Positions 21,001 to 27,980 are shown, counted from the stretch's first letter. The stretch is 34,719 nt of DNA from Roseiflexaceae bacterium UBA965 (GCA_002292925.1 DBCF01000062.1:1-34719); one strand, 5' to 3'. Made by a program: numbers and translations. The notes: generated by a model not told the origin, from the letters alone.

Positions 21001-24000
21001 GGAAACGTCGTGGACGCCGGCACATACATGGTGGTCGGACCATTATTCACACACGACCCACAGTTCAGATTGATCCCTTGATCAAGTGCGGGCTGGGCAT
21101 AATCCAACGTGTTGCCATTAAACGGCACACACGTCAATAAATTTACGTCATCACAACTGCCAGCAATCGTCATGATTTGGGTGTTTGTTAAGCCACTCGT
21201 ATAGACCTGGATGTCGCGGATATTGCCGGCTGTGAAATTACGACTCGCATCCGCACCAATCACCATCGCGCCAATAGAGCCGGTATAGCTCGTCGCTACG
21301 CTATCTTTGGCCGCCAATACGCCATTGACATAGATTGCCCGCAAGCCACCCATCATACTAAAGGTCAAATGGCTCCATTGCCCGAGTGGCAATGCATTGG
21401 CAACCATCAAGTCAGCACCCGTACCGAGCTTAAAGCGTGGTTTTTCTGTCGCCAAATCAAGCCGGAACGGCGTGCTATTACTGTTGTTGACCAACAGCGA
21501 ACGAGTCACCGTCGATTGCCCCAACGGCCGCATCCACATGGCAATCGTAAAGTCACGTTGGCTGATGCTATCGCCGACAGCTTTATCAACCACCATATTC
21601 GGATTCCCATTTTGATTATCAAACACCCAACTGCCAGCGCTATAGCGTGGGCAGGTAGCGGCTGCAATTGAACAAGTCACTGTACGACCATATTCCGACA
21701 AGTCGGCAAACGCCAGACTACCTGTCGGTTCATCGAGTTTGAGACACAATTGATTCGCGGCAAATAGACATCCTGCCCGGAACGCCGTTGCGCCCGTGGT
21801 TGCGAACGTATTCCCCGGCACAGTAAACAACATATTTGTCACTGTAGCGCTATTGGGTGCAAGGGCGAGTGGTAAATCGACACTTGCCATTGGTTGATAT
21901 TTGGCGGACTGCGTAGTCAGCGTGGTCATCCCTTTGACCGTACGCCCCAACAATTTGTTCTGCAAATTGACATTAGCCACCACCCGGTCACCAGGGCGCA
22001 CAATCAGGTCGTTGTTGACTATCAAGGTGTTTTGCATCAATGACCGCACCTCGTAGGCTCGCAACGCTACTTGGTAGACGGCGATATCATCGATACTACC
22101 TCTAAACGCTGTACCACTTTCGTATCTATTTTGGGCGATTCCCAATATCTTTTTTGATTTCTGCCAGCCACCAATCCGCAAATCATTGGCAGCGGTATCA
22201 GTATCAACCACCCGTCCACTAATCGCATAACGGGTAGCTTCATTGCCATTGGTATAAATCACCAATGCCGCACCGTCATAGGTCACCGCCACATGCGTCC
22301 AAGTTTGCATCGGGAGCCCAACCCAAGTATCAAATTCATAATTCCCTGACGTCGTACTCAGACTAATCGCCAATACACCGTTGCTCCGACGCATCAACTG
22401 GAATTGTCCGTATTGACCAACAATCGCATCATACTGAATAAACTGTTGCATGTTCACCCGTGACGGCTTAACCCATGTAGACACACTAAATTGTTGCCCA
22501 AACTGAAACATATTGCCGGTGCCCGCATTGTAGTGTGATTCACCGTTTAATACAATGCTCTTGCTATTGGGGCGATCACTCACAACCGTAGGACAACCTC
22601 TTACACATGTAAGCGCATTTTTTTGCAGACCAGTATTTACTACCCCCGCAGCTCCTTGGGTTTCGAAATTGACACTGAGAACGGGGTTGAGCCCTTCACT
22701 CACCGTTCCATCAGTCCCCACAATATCGCCACTGTTTTTGGCATAGGGACTCCAGCCAAGGATGCGTTCACGCACATCAATGATGCCATCGCCATCACCA
22801 TCACTTTGGAGCGGGTCAGCGCTTACCCACGTCGTTTGTGGGACGTTGTTGATAATGGCATAGGTCACATCCCAGCCACCGACACGCACACCATTCACGC
22901 TCCGCACCACCTCTTCGCCGTCGGTCAGACCATCACCATCAGTATCGACCCGGTTTCCGTCAGTACCATACTGGAATTCTTGCAAATCATTGAGCCCATC
23001 CCCATCAGCATCGGCGAGGATAGGACTCGTCCCCAAGGCAATTTCGCGGTTATCATCAACGCCATCGCCATCGCTGTCATAGTTGTTGTCACTAGAACCT
23101 TGCGTCAGTTCGAGGCTATTAGGCACACCGTCATTGTCGGCATCAGTAAAGACTGGGAACGTCGGTTGGCCATCAACTTGTGGTGACCAATTAAACGTGT
23201 AGCCATTGCCTTTACCTTGCATCGTCACCAATTGCCCAAATGTGCTAGGGAATACGTCAAAAATCGTTGCATCGTCTTCGTTCAAATTGGTGTATTTGGT
23301 ATCTTGGGCTGTTTTCATATAACAGACGGGAATTGGGAATGGAAAAAACGGCAACGGAATCCAAATCGCAATACAATTCTGTTGGGCCACCTTGCTCGCT
23401 TCAGACATCCAGACCGCCGGCAATGCCTGGTTAATCCCACTCTGGATAAAGATATTGTTATACGAGAACGTCATCTCCTTGCGCCACTTAAACCCTTTGT
23501 AGTCATCGCTGGTGTCGGTGTTTTTGACCCAACTATTAAACTGCGACCCCAAACTAATCGAACCAGTCAAATCGACTTGATCTTTGCTTAAGGCATACGT
23601 AAAGGCGGTATCACGTTCGTCTTGGGCATTCCACTGCCAAAAATAGGGGAGGGCCATCCACGTAGCAGGGAAGGGCATACGGTCAATATAATCGGTAACC
23701 TGCATGTTTGATACCCAGCCATTCCCCACCCGGAATCCTTGGGTAGATGTGGCTAATTTAGGCGATTGTGGCGTGACATCTTGTTTGCGTGAATACGAAT
23801 CACTCGGATCAATTACCAAGTTCGCCGCAAACGGCGAAAAGAGATTAGCCAAAATCCCCGATATCCCACCACACAGCCATTGCCCCGCCGTACTGCGTTG
23901 TTTTTCGGGCGAGATATTTTTACAAATCAAATCTGCTAAGGCATCAAGTGCCCCAATAATTGCCGCCACCAAGGCACCAATGCCTGTCGCACTCAAAATC

Positions 24001-27000
24001 ACCATCAAAATAATCACGGCCGTTTGACCAATAGCCGCCGACACGGCATTGGCTTTTTGGTAGGCAAATTCAGCGTTTTTAATTGATATAATCGCCGTTG
24101 CCCAGGTCGTCGCCAACGAAATCGCCACCCCCACCATGCCGAGCTTCTTACCGATGGTATCAGTCAGTGAGGCGATTTTGCCGACACTCTGCACCGCATC
24201 AGCCGCTCCTGCAACTGCCTTCGCCGCATCAGCAGCCGCTTCCGCAAAATCTTTATACGCTCCCACGGCATCGGCAATCGCCATCACCAACGAAATTGTT
24301 CCTATCACGTTGTCGACGGTTGCTTGGTGATCAGCTAATTTGGTACCACTCCCAAATACATCGATAGCATTGACGATAAATGTCCCAGCGGCCACGGCAG
24401 TATCACCTGCGCCTAACCCTTTGGAACGCCCACTATCGGCATCTACGATGCCCCCAATTCCTGCCAGCACACCCGCTGCCATGGACGTTTGATCAGTAAT
24501 ATCTTGGGCCTTGCTCCCATCATCACCATCATCTGCTGGGGCACTCGTATTGGCTGCCTGCACAAAATAGGGCTGGTAGAGATTCACGATATCGGTAACT
24601 TCCCCGTTCCAATTCGGTTGTGACGGCGCTTTGAAGCTACTTTGGGTAATCCCACTTAGTTTTTTACCAAATATATCGGCATACATAGTGACTTGTTTGG
24701 GATTAAAAAACGTCCCCACGATTGCCGTGGCCACCGCACCATACAATTGTTGCCACGAATCGGCATCAATGGTGGTCGGCTTACCCACGTAATTCCCGTT
24801 GGCATCTAATGCAGGAGCTACTTGCGTTTGGACTGCGCTAATTTCATTGCCAATATCAATATTCTCGTAGGGTGCCCACTTGCCACCCGCCACTTTAAAC
24901 ATTTGTCCATTCAGGCTACGGGTAATCCGCACGCCGACATTCGCAAAAGCCACGCGGTTAGTGGTTTTGCCAAAAACCGCCGTGCGCTCACGTCCTTCGC
25001 TGGCAATCAATACCGCCGGCTTACACCGCGGGGTCATGTCGGTTTCACATTGACTGAGCAATTGTGCCGGCGTTTGACCCGTACAATCTTCGGTCGTTAT
25101 CGTTTTGCGACAAATAAGCTGATTCAAAATATTCGGAATTTCCGTACTACTTATTTTGATTGATTCAAACGGCGTTGAATACTGGAATGTACTCGCGCGG
25201 GTCGCCGTCGGATCGATCCCATAGGTGCTTAACGTTGCAAGTGCGGCATTTTTGCGATTATCAAAGAGTGCGGGGATTGATTTGGTGGCATCGGTTGAAT
25301 TCACTTCAAAAAACGGCGTACTCATGAACGCATTATCTAACATGCGGGCGAGTTTACTAATCTGCAACCGCCGCTGTGTACCATTTACTGCCGGTTGGGC
25401 CACATCTTCGTAGACCACCGTACTCTTGAATGGTTGTAATTCAGAGACTTTTAAGCCCGTTAAGGTGAATTCGCCATAATAATTATGCACTGCCGTCGTT
25501 TGGCTAATCCGCTCACTATCACTACAATCCGCAATATCTGGTGGGCAGACATCTTGGATGGCACTTACGATCCACATCAAGCGCGCCTGGTGATTACTCT
25601 CCCAGGCCTTGGTAGCCGTTTCGTAGTACGTCACCGCTTCATACGCCACAATACTTCCCGTATTGTCATAGACCGTGTTAACAGGGACCAACAATGTCAC
25701 TTCATTTGATTTTTTCTGCCCCTGGATATCAGTCGCCCAGACCGCATTAATTCCATACGGCGCTAATTTACTCGTATCTAACCAAGCCGGGGTACGATCA
25801 GTACTGCTCCCACCACAGGTATTGGTTGCGACACAGGCTTTCAACGGCAAATTCCCGTATGAAGTAGCGCTTATTGGCACCCGAATCTCGACCATAGCCG
25901 AGATCTTCATATCGCCATTACTTGCACTACTATCGCTCGCCGGGTTGCTTAAACTATTTGCAAATGTCGTATCGTTGACCCGCTGAATCTGCCCCTGCTT
26001 GTCATTACTCGGCCAGTCATAAACTGCCCCATGGCCATACAACAACTTGGGGTCACTCGGTCGGAATTGGAACGACACCACCAGCGGCAACGGCGTACTA
26101 CTGGTACTGCTGTCAGCCACACTATACGTAAACGGCGCACTATCAGTGAACGGGGTCTTACGACCGATGTCTGGCACCATGTCATCAGCATCGGCGACAC
26201 CATCATTATCATTATCAAAATCAAGAAAATCGGGAATCTTGTCGTCATCGCTATCGCGACACGCCGTCGTGCCGGCACTGACATGTTCGGGGCATTCAAT
26301 CCCGTCCCATATGCTATCACCATTGGTATCAGGAGCAAACGGCGACGTATAATATTTCGCGGCGCCATAGGTCGATGGGAACTTGACTTCAATCAAATCA
26401 GACAACCCATCGCCATCCGTATCTTTGAGTTTGGGATTAGTGCCGATTTGTACTTCTTGGAAGTCGTTTAAGCCGTCACCATCACTATCTGCATTACGGG
26501 TATTCGTCCCCAACAATGTTTCTTGGTTGTCACTCAGCCCATCACCGTCACTATCAACATCAGCAGTGGTATTTGCCCGGGTCAATAATGCCCGCGACGA
26601 ACCATTATGCGCCAATGTCGTCTGTGCGGGGGTCTGCACCCCTGCCGGTGGCAATATTACACCATTCACCCCAATCACCTGATCAATCGGTGATATCATC
26701 GGGTTAAACGGCACTGCTGGTTGCGGCGTTGGGACCGGAGCCGTCTGTGTGGCAGCCTGACTCGTCCCCATGCCACTAAACGGCTGGAACACCATAATCC
26801 CTACCACTAACAACGTCAGTGGTAGGGTCAGCCGCCGCCCAAATATCGACACCACTACGCCCACGAGTAACAACGCCAATACCACCATCAACACAAAAAA
26901 GGCATATTGCGTCGCCCCAATATCCAACCCCACCATAAAACTCAATGCGTTGAGGGGCTGATGCAACAACCGCTGTAACACAATCCCTGTCCGGGCGTAA

Positions 27001-27731
27001 TTCAAAAATGTCGTTTTTATTGTGGCATTTACCGAGCCCGTACGCGCTGTTTCGGGCATGGTCATTGTCATGTTCAACGCGCTAGGTAAACCATCTTTAT
27101 CAATACTAATCGTGCCATCGCCCTGCGCTTGACGGAGCTGCGCCGATTGTGCCACACGATACCAATCCGCATTATGCGTGATGCCATGTGATTGATCTGC
27201 CGCCAATAAGCGCGCAAAATGATCGGTAAATTGTTTGCCATCAAACACAAATCCATAGGAACGATTATTTTTGTCTGTTACGGTAATATCACGCATCCCT
27301 GCCAAATACGAAAGCGCATTTAATTGACTAACATCTTGGATGGCATTGATAGCAGTCCATTTGCCCCCGCGCTGGCGCATGTAGGTTTGCCCCCGAGTAC
27401 GCCGCACCTCAAAACTCGCCCCACTATTGGTGCGATTGATTATTGCTAATTGTGTCGTTTGATTACTCTCGTCGACACTTCCCTCAATCACATATTGTTC
27501 ATGCACACTTGGTTTGGCATAATTACTCAAGCGTGGCGGATAATTGGTAGTTTGATCAACTTCACTGCGAAACTCATATGCCCCACTCAACTGCGCCATT
27601 TGCCAGGCATTACTTACCTGGGTATACGGCATTTGACGTTGCATCGTGTCTACGAGTAACAAGCCACCTGCAATCACAATCATCATTGCCACACTAAACA
27701 GTGTTATTTGCGCAATTATTGATTTCAACAT
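12006..27731 (-). CDS. giant membrane-anchored multidomain surface protein (5,241 residues before TAA)
   Basis: An enormous exported protein, probably a cell-surface adhesin. Domains in order: transmembrane helix 5-27; an extracytoplasmic domain 28-270; helices 276-298 and 302-320 joined by a short Arg-Arg loop; a Pro/Thr linker; a D-x-D-G-D-G calcium-binding (thrombospondin type 3-like) cluster 390-525; an uncharacterised region to 1085; an Ala/Gly-rich hydrophobic block 1085-1306; a second calcium-binding cluster 1529-1660; nine LamG-like modules between about 1690 and 4205, with two Ig-like domains after the sixth and an F5/8C domain inside the ninth; a beta-propeller-like region 4350-4700; and Ig-like modules to about 5040. 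The final 200 residues begin a domain that continues after the TAA. The ATG has TGAGGT five bases upstream. No LPXTG or enzyme motif is seen. The start, signal anchor and domain types are well supported; ligand and function are unknown. Confidence 0.92.
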   Translation of the reverse strand: MLKSIIAQITLFSVAMMIVIAGGLLLVDTMQRQMPYTQVSNAWQMAQLSGAYEFRSEVDQTTNYPPRLSNYAKPSVHEQYVIEGSVDESNQTTQLAIINRTNSGASFEVRRTRGQTYMRQRGGKWTAINAIQDVSQLNALSYLAGMRDITVTDKNNRSYGFVFDGKQFTDHFARLLAADQSHGITHNADWYRVAQSAQLRQAQGDGTISIDKDGLPSALNMTMTMPETARTGSVNATIKTTFLNYARTGIVLQRLLHQPLNALSFMVGLDIGATQYAFFVLMVVLALLLVGVVVSIFGRRLTLPLTLLVVGIMVFQPFSGMGTSQAATQTAPVPTPQPAVPFNPMISPIDQVIGVNGVILPPAGVQTPAQTTLAHNGSSRALLTRANTTADVDSDGDGLSDNQETLLGTNTRNADSDGDGLNDFQEVQIGTNPKLKDTDGDGLSDLIEVKFPSTYGAAKYYTSPFAPDTNGDSIWDGIECPEHVSAGTTACRDSDDDKIPDFLDFDNDNDGVADADDMVPDIGRKTPFTDSAPFTYSVADSSTSSTPLPLVVSFQFRPSDPKLLYGHGAVYDWPSNDKQGQIQRVNDTTFANSLSNPASDSSASNGDMKISAMVEIRVPISATSYGNLPLKACVATNTCGGSSTDRTPAWLDTSKLAPYGINAVWATDIQGQKKSNEVTLLVPVNTVYDNTGSIVAYEAVTYYETATKAWESNHQARLMWIVSAIQDVCPPDIADCSDSERISQTTAVHNYYGEFTLTGLKVSELQPFKSTVVYEDVAQPAVNGTQRRLQISKLARMLDNAFMSTPFFEVNSTDATKSIPALFDNRKNAALATLSTYGIDPTATRASTFQYSTPFESIKISSTEIPNILNQLICRKTITTEDCTGQTPAQLLSQCETDMTPRCKPAVLIASEGRERTAVFGKTTNRVAFANVGVRITRSLNGQMFKVAGGKWAPYENIDIGNEISAVQTQVAPALDANGNYVGKPTTIDADSWQQLYGAVATAIVGTFFNPKQVTMYADIFGKKLSGITQSSFKAPSQPNWNGEVTDIVNLYQPYFVQAANTSAPADDGDDGSKAQDITDQTSMAAGVLAGIGGIVDADSGRSKGLGAGDTAVAAGTFIVNAIDVFGSGTKLADHQATVDNVIGTISLVMAIADAVGAYKDFAEAAADAAKAVAGAADAVQSVGKIASLTDTIGKKLGMVGVAISLATTWATAIISIKNAEFAYQKANAVSAAIGQTAVIILMVILSATGIGALVAAIIGALDALADLICKNISPEKQRSTAGQWLCGGISGILANLFSPFAANLVIDPSDSYSRKQDVTPQSPKLATSTQGFRVGNGWVSNMQVTDYIDRMPFPATWMALPYFWQWNAQDERDTAFTYALSKDQVDLTGSISLGSQFNSWVKNTDTSDDYKGFKWRKEMTFSYNNIFIQSGINQALPAVWMSEASKVAQQNCIAIWIPLPFFPFPIPVCYMKTAQDTKYTNLNEDDATIFDVFPSTFGQLVTMQGKGNGYTFNWSPQVDGQPTFPVFTDADNDGVPNSLELTQGSSDNNYDSDGDGVDDNREIALGTSPILADADGDGLNDLQEFQYGTDGNRVDTDGDGLTDGEEVVRSVNGVRVGGWDVTYAIINNVPQTTWVSADPLQSDGDGDGIIDVRERILGWSPYAKNSGDIVGTDGTVSEGLNPVLSVNFETQGAAGVVNTGLQKNALTCVRGCPTVVSDRPNSKSIVLNGESHYNAGTGNMFQFGQQFSVSTWVKPSRVNMQQFIQYDAIVGQYGQFQLMRRSNGVLAISLSTTSGNYEFDTWVGLPMQTWTHVAVTYDGAALVIYTNGNEATRYAISGRVVDTDTAANDLRIGGWQKSKKILGIAQNRYESGTAFRGSIDDIAVYQVALRAYEVRSLMQNTLIVNNDLIVRPGDRVVANVNLQNKLLGRTVKGMTTLTTQSAKYQPMASVDLPLALAPNSATVTNMLFTVPGNTFATTGATAFRAGCLFAANQLCLKLDEPTGSLAFADLSEYGRTVTCSIAAATCPRYSAGSWVFDNQNGNPNMVVDKAVGDSISQRDFTIAMWMRPLGQSTVTRSLLVNNSNSTPFRLDLATEKPRFKLGTGADLMVANALPLGQWSHLTFSMMGGLRAIYVNGVLAAKDSVATSYTGSIGAMVIGADASRNFTAGNIRDIQVYTSGLTNTQIMTIAGSCDDVNLLTCVPFNGNTLDYAQPALDQGINLNCGSCVNNGPTTMYVPASTTFPTGYARLLNGHDVTIVFKMRFNSLPDVDNVIWTTGGSNRIQIKVQRSSSNVGVPTFTIGGTNITAGTITTNTWYMLTARYQAGKMTLVVNAVDGAGTGVTTTTATAQNVVTPVLQDAVNVGAANLELDSLRVYRMAVSDDTIAALAQLQLIGTQTGLVNTVPATDVMAIQADTRVKVIQPDANFEVLATANICATATALVCMSFKSAPIVGNALVQTCDPNVNCPAIIRGGADFSGNKYLTLDNTVASSTFVGANNFTVMAWVRLNVVGGDQAIITDRQTNFEDCSNVSWNKDKCPQNRNNKLLRLIVRGGKLHMGYYNNDLNGNTTLVANTWYHVAFVKSSSGRAIYINGVLDASDASTTNLAETRSLGIGWVPKEEWNPTGQIDRSAFNGRLNDFQVHKAALTPAQINQVVQTAALEMRVPFDEPALATVFGDATASDLQLTCVVNCPMSGVNGRDDRGVRFNGIQALGFNGIATGYIAANLAGDAINHTLSMWVKPTRYGTWLVGNSSGTPNRNLRIGINADGKVTYERSYVCGGNYCWPSTPLVSNETVPVGMWSHITVSAGFGTEYLYVNGNAPVTRGQNATVVVTNTDPIVFGQGYVGDMDEIRITPNPTVSTTPVLESMKQSPSWNLRFEDTLKNDVLTVSNNVAKLTTIDGAILPDNVPARWGINRLNYAANCENMGVSGVECPAGGAVGMAGLASNFNGATTMLQVDNSATLIGEIANGGTVQMMVRPDSPTKTPQTILSYGDTSGNTVLRVRLINNGNVEIKVGNSTFTSASTLPPAWNQLSFSFGADGFRYFQNGNLDTSVNASSSAAIAALTTNDAWKLLIGGRINGSSLIEPFKGGIDDITFTPVSLDARKVFRLARSQFSQAISKKVIANVTIDANSPNVSIVNPAYVSRMPTQFTIQTSDVGSYVQRVLFTTQPATGAQTSVTAPACQDAVGNTAFCPTFQLSQTPTVNIEGRYGLRVEAYDAVENRGVSQSSVLVDTTAPVATLIRNAGTYTTEHPLGTNQQLLTLRLTVDDPKLKNLDNVAGSGVKQVNVMVRDMSARNIITAPVPAAYINGAWQATVDLPFVNPTGFYLVSATATDNVGNTSAEQMVAGVTNPIEVDSTAPNDLLVSPSPDAKNLFLIGTQAIKGRVSDYYDGRAALQRPLRVRIDFEAPDGAKDFDNRANSRYTTNCTVCPTTANDTFIPDRRIARFNIDGTQQLLTIRNAAGTITDTFSVAILAKISDTGTILSVGTTANPRLRILAERSSTGFKFTGYRGASSVSSAPIAANTWYYLIYNEVANKMSLSYGAQLTSMTTLTTTIASGLAVPPSGANVVLGGIQSSPTSATTFEDYFRGYIDDLIISSMPLVPADLMGRSLAFGSGTQTHKLRLDITDDSYGAPDTLGANARYFAPINQNTFPIVDAMNGVKSEICTGEKTSLNVTCPQLDVGFSTNALVLSQATDGVNLKYGFSTLAQTQSTLAMRFQVPSDAASGRIISLLPATASINMTLDFVADTRSVVTTVGSAITTITSTNTELLDSNWHTLVMTTNDDATNTNVTIFVDSQQVANGSLLGHWSNARLIVGATSAILAAKGVVVDDIAVFDGELSSAEQNDFAYGYSTVYHEQFDDSTATINRLTSDASPFHQASMYESDDRHLAMVPGIVGDSAMAFDGNDRMFHRDSQGLTFAQGNQVWAMATWLKPAGNTGSIIHGVANGYSYQLQLVNGKPSLQMAGMTLQAPVKPVSDPYHLAISADGVLARMYINGTEVVSTSVGTTALPSSLMKNRSIGGTATQSSTATNGAASKAIDGDRNGVWDNTAANTISKTNVENNPWWQVDLGVSAQPIIDAIRISNRSDCCASELSDFYIMVADTPFSTVDPTLNTAIAHATWSYQVVGAVNAYQTILLPPNVSGRYVRIQKTGASQSLTLAEVEVLQAPVVVLGKTYTGTMDDLRVYRRTLSQSDITQLMAMGWRNSTLVARVDGFDWQQSLHSGLEVNAAIQSMTSDNQQNTRLSIGEHQLWSGRIDTAAPRIVANETVITSTGLYSFTMQLDDRNMDVAQIQTPCGGRFRYAESAPQSLWYRTNSSAFDGTIMETTHLSGGCVMSAVPDFSRQVTQVVSNTQAIDYGSRYGYVGGNNQILIVDVRNSVAMIQQSVAISGTVTQLQVNRAQNRLYAVSMLSLPTPRAIVSIFDIPNNAAQLTLRGSIAIALTANVTVEQIAISTEYDQGVHTDQNLLVLLSGVPQRLVSIKITNPEQPTQVAGMDIVNPTYRMVAGYDVLLMAQGELGLGIYNVDTAGTITTVRRYNTDGFINQVYLNNYEALVIDDDEPYSLLGDVISPNTLRILPLITEVIAGQATITDTITERVVYVHTTPSSDDEFRSYRIKDVVPYFNDDLLILSTDGENTRNNRISMVNTTAMTATLRSDTLFASPGATQIAALNNNVLLLANQANTATLTGYQISDRRLATRACDRAANCSVQMATTRSTPRLSRSTPELSDVLIINQANVYTATNQLIGVRAQAPAGIASIGMQVDGVDVGTMWTAPVSSTLQSVETSFPLTIGAGTHSMNSVMRDNSGSPVVSSAVYTFTVDLQAPQIQLVDTTVGVNKLVDGYLAVGMVITDDNDLPNLQIINLSDNSILPFSYVTNNHVMQVKVFYPAATITQTSMSLRVIAIDVARRKTTRDVVVNIDTTAPQLVNGGINALIKGAMKPLTDGMAVTRTVPLDLNVSWTKINDQSAVALRQLEYTVQTVTGTMVLSNTVTATALRTSTLQTIEASRVSAGIRLRDALDNESVSRLPTIYVDNATTPDYTFIDSDPNNVYRGWLNNGCATLGSDSRSVLSKGVQKFATTWDSQSLRMNWQGADWESDGDLFIYLDTIAGGTIAAYRPSNFVQTTDQSVATGDAFVTLPINSAARGVNGKPLNLAASINSLYQRLISAQRGGRVGSVEGADYVVHVQNGTTIALLKWNGSIWENTGFVPEYSYGVTNGTKQTDIRVPFSAVIYDRT
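13632..14684 (-). other. beta-propeller-like region of the giant protein
   Basis: Encodes residues about 4350-4700. Repeated strand pairs such as AIDYGSRYGYVGGNNQILIVDVRN, here interrupted as AIDYGSRYGYVGG then NQILIVDV, with RLYAVSM, AIVSIFDI, LLVLLSG, LVSIKI, DVLLMAQ, LGIYNVD and LLILST, resemble LVIVD/YVTN-type propellers. The blade number is not clear by eye. Confidence 0.6.
15117..22664 (-). repeat. LamG-like domain array (nine divergent modules)
   Basis: Encodes residues about 1690-4205. Modules begin near 1705, 2018, 2222, 2460, 2687, 2924, 3428, 3668 and 3858. Each has a leading strand (for example IVLNGESHY, VRFNGIQAL, MAFDGNDRM), an aromatic strand (STWVKPS, MAWVRLN, SMWVKPT, ATWLKPA), a W-x-H-h strand, a YVNG or YINGV turn and a terminal DD-h-x-VY strand. 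Identity between modules is low, so the array is old rather than a recent tandem expansion. Confidence 0.88.
15216..15668 (-). other. F5/8 type C (discoidin-like) domain inserted in the ninth LamG module
   Basis: Encodes residues about 4022-4172. It starts RSIGGTATQSSTATNG with AIDGDRNG, continues to NPWWQVDLG and IDAIRISNRSDCCASEL, and ends GRYVRIQKTGASQSLTLAEVEV. These are the hallmark motifs of the galactose-binding-like F5/8C fold. The LamG sequence breaks off at TTALPSSLM and resumes at VVLGKTYTGTMDDLRVY. Confidence 0.88.
22752..23147 (-). repeat. second calcium-binding (TSP type 3-like) repeat cluster
   Basis: Encodes residues about 1529-1660. The Asp-rich loops are DADNDGVPNS, DSDGDGVDDNRE, DADGDGLNDLQE, DTDGDGLTDGEE and SDGDGDGIIDVRE. 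Loops of this D-x-D-x-D-G kind bind calcium and stiffen extracellular stalks. The cluster lies immediately before the LamG array. Confidence 0.9.
23814..24479 (-). other. Ala/Gly-rich hydrophobic block within the ectodomain
   Basis: Encodes residues about 1085-1306. Several membrane-helix-like stretches occur: near 1141-1157 (VIGTISLVMAIADAVGA), near 1198-1217 (GMVGVAISLATTWATAIISI), near 1237-1262 (TAVIILMVILSATGIGALVAA, split by glycines) and near 1288-1305. An amphipathic Ala-rich segment (EAAADAAKAVAGAADAV) lies between. No known domain is recognised. It could be a membrane-inserting or pore-like segment, or an oligomerising helical bundle. Confidence 0.65.
26157..26564 (-). repeat. first calcium-binding (TSP type 3-like) repeat cluster
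   Basis: Encodes residues about 390-525. The loops are DSDGDGLSDNQE, DSDGDGLNDFQE, DTDGDGLSDLIE, DTNGDSIWDGIE, DSDDDKIPDFLD and DNDNDGVADADD. The cluster follows the membrane anchor and a Pro/Thr linker, where a calcium-rigidified stalk would be expected. Confidence 0.92.
26772..27731 (-). other. N-terminal three-helix membrane anchor of the giant protein
   Basis: Encodes residues 1-320. Helix 1 spans about 5-27, helix 2 about 276-298 and helix 3 about 302-320. The Gly-Arg-Arg loop at 298-300 is the only charge between helices 2 and 3, consistent with a cytoplasmic hairpin turn. That topology puts residues 28-270 and everything after 320 outside. The 28-270 domain has a strand pattern reminiscent of LolA/LppX-type lipoprotein folds, but this is a weak impression. 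Confidence 0.7.
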
Positions 27732-27736
27732 GGGTT

Positions 27737-27742
27737 ACCTCA
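27737..27742 (-). promoter_or_regulatory. ribosome binding site of the giant gene
   Basis: On the minus strand TGAGGT ends five bases before the ATG at 27729-27731. This supports that ATG, which also gives a well-formed membrane anchor at the N-terminus. Confidence 0.7.
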
Positions 27743-27757
27743 TTAAGTTTATTTATA

Positions 27758-27769
27758 TACATATATGTA
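27758..27769. promoter_or_regulatory. AT-rich 12-bp palindrome in the leader of the giant operon
   Basis: TACATATATGTA is a perfect palindrome between the predicted transcription start and the ribosome binding site. It could be an operator or a chance product of local AT richness. Confidence 0.3.
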
Positions 27770-27799
27770 ACTAAATATACTACAAATACAAATGAACAT

Positions 27800-27828
27800 A
27801 TCGTATATAAATATGAAGATTATTTCAA
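27800..27828 (-). promoter_or_regulatory. sigma-70-type promoter for the giant operon
   Basis: On the minus strand, TTGAAA (27823-27828) is separated by 17 bases from TACGAT (27800-27805). Transcription would start near 27793, about 60 bases before the ATG. The AT-rich surroundings fit. This is the only good promoter seen for the 24-kb unit. Confidence 0.6.
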
Positions 27829-27854
27829 TACCTACGCCAAAATCCCACCCCTAG

Positions 27855-27980
27855 CGTCATTCCATGCCGGTTGCGATGGCAACCGCAACGTAGAATCACC
27901 CGAGGCTTGCCATAGGATAAGCACACGATGGGGAGTGTGCGCTCGATAGGAAATTCCACGACTGTGGTCACGGAATGACG
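27855..27980. repeat. 126-bp element with terminal inverted repeats and internal hairpins (REP/MITE-like)
   Basis: CGTCATTCCATGCC at 27855-27868 is matched on the opposite strand by CGTCATTCCGTGAC (27967-27980), 12 of 14 positions. Inside are hairpins with stems 27868-27874/27879-27885 (seven pairs, loop GATG), 27921-27926/27935-27940 (six pairs) and 27956-27959/27964-27967 (four pairs). Base composition is GC-richer than the AT-rich promoter region beside it. No target-site duplication is obvious. Whether copies exist elsewhere cannot be seen in this window. Confidence 0.55.
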
